Shown piece by piece: positions 6,455-9,120 of a stretch of 9,120 nt of DNA. Made by a program: the position numbers and the translations under genes. The notes beneath the pieces are model-generated. The model ran no database searches and was not told the origin of the DNA. It was given only the letters and a program-made list of their open reading frames with translations. Location of the stretch: the NCBI GenBank assembly GCA_964356745.1, contig CAYHIW010000037.1, positions 1 to 9,120 of the forward strand, written 5' to 3'. Origin of the DNA: CAYHIW01 sp964356745. GTDB lineage: Bacteria; Patescibacteriota; Microgenomatia; UBA1406; GWC2-37-13. Every line of letters begins with the position of its first letter. Position 1 is the first letter of the stretch.

Positions 6455-9120
6455 TTATTGCCAGGCTTCGCAGATGATTTTATAAGAACAGAAGTTACAC
6501 CAAGGACCAACCCTTGCCTCAAACCTTTTTGCTTTGATCTTTTCAACTACGTCATATATTTTTCCCTTAGTCTTTTGGAGATCCTCAGGAGGTTTCTTCA
6601 TGGAAACTTTTTCGCTATCTTGAAGATAATAAAATGTAAGAGTGATTTTGTGTGCGGGTTTTTTATAGAGTCCCTTATCGGTTGCTGCAAGAAGATAGAT
6701 GGAGAGCTGCAAGCTTTTTTCCAGTTCTTTCAAGCTGGGTTTTTTCCCCGTCTTGTAATCGATTATCTCAATCCCCTTTTTACTTCCCTCATCAACACGG
6801 TCAATTTTGCCGGTTATAAAAACATCGGAAGCGATTTTAATTTTAAATGGGCGTTCTAGATCAAGGACAGATGTTCTTTTGTCATGAAATGTTTTGTAAA
6901 ATCGCGTTAGCATTTCTATTCCCTCGAGTTTCATTTTCTTTTCATGAGGTTTGGAAGTGTAGCCAATTGGAATCCAGTTAGCCTGATAGAGCTGGAGCAA
7001 TCTTTCAAGCCCAACACTTTTATCTTTTCGAAATTCATCGTAATATCTTTCGAGAGCGTTGTGAATTGTACTACCAAATGATGCCGCTGCGTTGGGCGCT
7101 GCTGGTATACGGAGTGCGTATTGATATTTATATCGAAGAGGACACAGCTCATATGTTTGTATCTGAGAAAACGATATAACGGTTGGAGTGACTTTCTGTG
7201 GTTTAATAGAGTCTTTTTTCTTTTTGTACTCGAATATTGATAGTTGTTTTTTCGTGTCTTGAGCGATAAATACTTTGCGTTTTACATACTTCTCTCCAAA
7301 AGCCTCAACTATAAATCGAGAAAGTTTTCGAATTCGTTTCCCGTCACCATAGTATTCAGAAGCAGTAAAATAGAGAAAGTCCTTAGCGCGTGTCATTCCA
7401 ACGTAAAACAATCTTCGTTCTTCAAGCACGTGAGGATCTTGAGTGGGAAGCGTTTCTTTAATCAGCGCGGTTGGAATTGGAATTTTCTCTGATCTTTCAA
7501 TTGTTGGAAATCGTCCTTCGACCAGATTAACCATAAATACAACGGGAAACTCAAGTCCTTTTGCAGAATGCAGAGTGAGAACATGTACAGCGTCATACTC
7601 AGCTCTATCGATTTCGGGCGCAAGAGGAGATTCGCCAAGTTCCATGCTCATGGTAAGGTAATCGGCAACAGCAAAAACCGAAGCATCTTCATGATGTAGC
7701 TCGAAAGACTTAAGTCGTTGAAAGAGTTTATTTATCGTAAGTGCAACTTTTTCATCTTTTACTGAGTTATATCTCGATATTTTTTTCAAATAACCCGTGT
7801 CTTCAAGAAAGTAGTAGAGCAACTGTCCTGCTGTTTCACGTTTCAATAGGCCTAAGTATCTTCTGATCATTTTCAACAGTATTGCCAACTGATCCCTAGT
7901 TTCCTTTTTTATTTTGGGAAGATATTTTTGATAAATAAGATTGTCTGTTAATGTCGGTTCGAGTAATACTACAATTGCCTGGAAAAGAGGAAGGTTTGAT
8001 TTTCTCGCAAATGAAAGAAGTTGAGAAATATCTACAGGATCAAGTTCCAGTATGTCCATAGACAAGACTCGGTAGAAAGATGCAGAGTCTTCGACGTTAG
8101 CCAAAAATTGTATAAAAGCAATTAAATCTTTTGCTTCGGGTTGTTTGAAAAGCATACCAGGCCCTGGAAGTTGATAAGGTATTCCTTCCTGGGAGAGTGT
8201 TCGTATAAATGGATCGATATGGGTATTGGCTCTTACCAAAATGGCAAAGTCAGAATACGTATAGTTAAGAGACTTTTTTAAAGCGTTTATTTTTTTGACA
8301 ACAAAACGAACTTCATCTTCTATAGTTTGGCTTACATAAAAAAAAGGTTCGTTATCGCTACTTGGTCTTGAAGACTCGAGTTTTTTAGAAATTCCCAATT
8401 GTGTTTCTAGTGTGTCGGGGTTATTGTGTTGAATAAGACGATATGAAAGATCAAGAATCGATTGAGAAGATCGGTAATTGGTACGAAGAGTAATCTCTTT
8501 TGCGCTGGGATAGTCCTTCATGAAAGTTAAAATATTCGAAACAGATGCTCCTCGAAATTTATAAATGGCCTGTGAGTCGTCACCCACGATAGTTAAATTG
8601 GGTTTCTGTTTTGGAGGGCAGAGTAACTTGAGAAGGATGTACTGTGCGATATTAGTATCTTGAAACTCATCAACAAGAACATACTTAAACTGAGATTGAA
8701 GTTTTTTTTTAATATCTTTTCGTTTTTGCAGTAAAAGAATGGTGTAGTAAATGAGGTCGCCAAAATCAAACATTCCCTCCTTTTCTTTGAGAATCTGATA
8801 TGCATGATACGCTTCTACAAGTTCTTTACTTTTTTCTCGTTCTTCAGTTGGTTTATATTTTTTGTAATCATCTGGAGTTATATGTTCGTCTTTAAGCCTA
8901 GAAAAGTGCAGTAGTAACGATTCGATAAATTTGTTTGGGTTACCAAGCGGTCTAAAATACTTGAGCTTTAACAAAAACAAGTTTTTTCGAAGAAAAAGTA
9001 CTGATTCGGCGTGTGACATAAGATGAAAGTTGGGTGACAGTCCAATTGAAGTTGCGTTGTCTCGAAGGATTCTATCGCAAAAGGAGTGAAATGTTGAGAT
9101 CCACATTTGAAAATAGCCAT
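6455..9120 (-). CDS. UvrD/PcrA-like helicase fused to a RecB-type Fe-S nuclease, N-terminus beyond the window
   Basis: This is a superfamily 1A DNA helicase joined to a PD-(D/E)XK nuclease, the layout of AddB and mycobacterial AdnA/AdnB end-processing proteins; the likely role is double-strand break repair. The frame is open to the right edge (GYFQ before the first visible Met). Counting that Met (9106) as 1, motifs are: Ia TFHSF (5-9), II VLVDEFQDTN (143-152), III IVGDDSQAIYKFRGA (173-187), IV TNYRSS (209-214), V VLTLHSAKGLEF (509-520) and VI ERRLFYVGMTRAK (563-575). The nuclease follows from about 641: SFSQIQTYELCPLRY, GSTIHNALE (H682), GKIDRVD (D769), IIDYKTGK (D783, K785) and LQLSIYLL (Q800). 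Cysteines C655, C870, C873 and C879 form the AddB-like 4Fe-4S signature. The Walker A motif should lie a few dozen residues to the right of the edge, so Met 9106 is not the real start. Confidence 0.93.
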   Translation of the reverse strand, partial: GYFQMWISTFHSFCDRILRDNATSIGLSPNFHLMSHAESVLFLRKNLFLLKLKYFRPLGNPNKFIESLLLHFSRLKDEHITPDDYKKYKPTEEREKSKELVEAYHAYQILKEKEGMFDFGDLIYYTILLLQKRKDIKKKLQSQFKYVLVDEFQDTNIAQYILLKLLCPPKQKPNLTIVGDDSQAIYKFRGASVSNILTFMKDYPSAKEITLRTNYRSSQSILDLSYRLIQHNNPDTLETQLGISKKLESSRPSSDNEPFFYVSQTIEDEVRFVVKKINALKKSLNYTYSDFAILVRANTHIDPFIRTLSQEGIPYQLPGPGMLFKQPEAKDLIAFIQFLANVEDSASFYRVLSMDILELDPVDISQLLSFARKSNLPLFQAIVVLLEPTLTDNLIYQKYLPKIKKETRDQLAILLKMIRRYLGLLKRETAGQLLYYFLEDTGYLKKISRYNSVKDEKVALTINKLFQRLKSFELHHEDASVFAVADYLTMSMELGESPLAPEIDRAEYDAVHVLTLHSAKGLEFPVVFMVNLVEGRFPTIERSEKIPIPTALIKETLPTQDPHVLEERRLFYVGMTRAKDFLYFTASEYYGDGKRIRKLSRFIVEAFGEKYVKRKVFIAQDTKKQLSIFEYKKKKDSIKPQKVTPTVISFSQIQTYELCPLRYKYQYALRIPAAPNAAASFGSTIHNALERYYDEFRKDKSVGLERLLQLYQANWIPIGYTSKPHEKKMKLEGIEMLTRFYKTFHDKRTSVLDLERPFKIKIASDVFITGKIDRVDEGSKKGIEIIDYKTGKKPSLKELEKSLQLSIYLLAATDKGLYKKPAHKITLTFYYLQDSEKVSMKKPPEDLQKTKGKIYDVVEKIKAKRFEARVGPWCNFCSYKIICEAWQ

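Noticed and set aside
6439..6546. Upstream start for the GT2 gene at 6546
   Set aside because: It would overlap the helicase tail by 90 bases, adds a basic segment without family resemblance, and the ATG at 6438 has a normal position after the helicase stop.
6437..6859. Plus-strand open frame of 140 codons
   Set aside because: It is antisense to the nuclease domain, where the catalytic residues and cysteines are conserved on the minus strand.
8701..8725. T-rich runs as a terminator or regulatory element
   Set aside because: They are lysine AAA codons of the helicase on the minus strand, with no stem before them.
9104..9106. Met at 9106 as the true start of the helicase
   Set aside because: It lies just before motif Ia; the Walker A motif would be missing and the frame is open to the window edge, so the gene extends to the right.

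Overview
The window is a compact, AT-rich bacterial stretch in which every gene lies on the minus strand, so transcription runs from base 9120 towards base 1. Gaps between genes range from a 4-base overlap to 26 bases. There is no RNA gene, mobile element or CRISPR array that I can support, and no gene-free stretch longer than 26 bases. The protein style suggests a Candidate Phyla Radiation (Patescibacteria) genome, most likely of Microgenomates type. This rests on a glycosyltransferase with a VIIPNYKE / LAFEDREEEA core, a MiaB with a long internal insertion, and a WecA-like transferase with a KGVDGQ / MPGYGGG core. It is a judgement from remembered family resemblance and was not checked by a search. 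UGA is not read as an amino acid in any gene seen here, which argues against Gracilibacteria or SR1.

In transcription order the window holds the following genes. (1) A UvrD-type helicase fused to a RecB-like nuclease with an AddB-style four-cysteine iron-sulfur signature; its N-terminus lies beyond the right edge. (2) A multi-pass GT2 glycosyltransferase with DxD and QxxRW motifs. (3) A GT39-like polytopic glycosyltransferase that starts one base after gene 2 ends. (4) glyA, serine hydroxymethyltransferase. (5) A 101-residue membrane protein starting three bases after glyA. (6) A polyprenyl-phosphate sugar-1-phosphate transferase of the WecA/TagO type, overlapping gene 5 by an ATGA junction. 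(7) miaB, a tRNA methylthiotransferase, interrupted by an apparent one-base frameshift and running off the left edge.

Genes 2, 3 and 6, perhaps with 5, form a plausible envelope-glycan set. Gene 6 would load a sugar phosphate onto a lipid carrier, gene 2 would make or extend a glycan from a nucleotide sugar at the membrane, and gene 3 would use a lipid-linked sugar donor on the outer face. DNA repair (1), one-carbon and amino-acid metabolism (4) and tRNA modification (7) look like unrelated housekeeping passengers in the same directon.

The points most worth a second look are: the miaB frameshift at an AAAA-TAG site inside a lineage-type insertion; the loss of two normally conserved acidic residues in the sugar-phosphate transferase; TATAAT boxes placed so close to the starts of the GT2 and glyA genes that their mRNAs may be leaderless; and the absence of a first membrane helix in the GT39-like protein. 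I did not find a clearly new multi-gene system.
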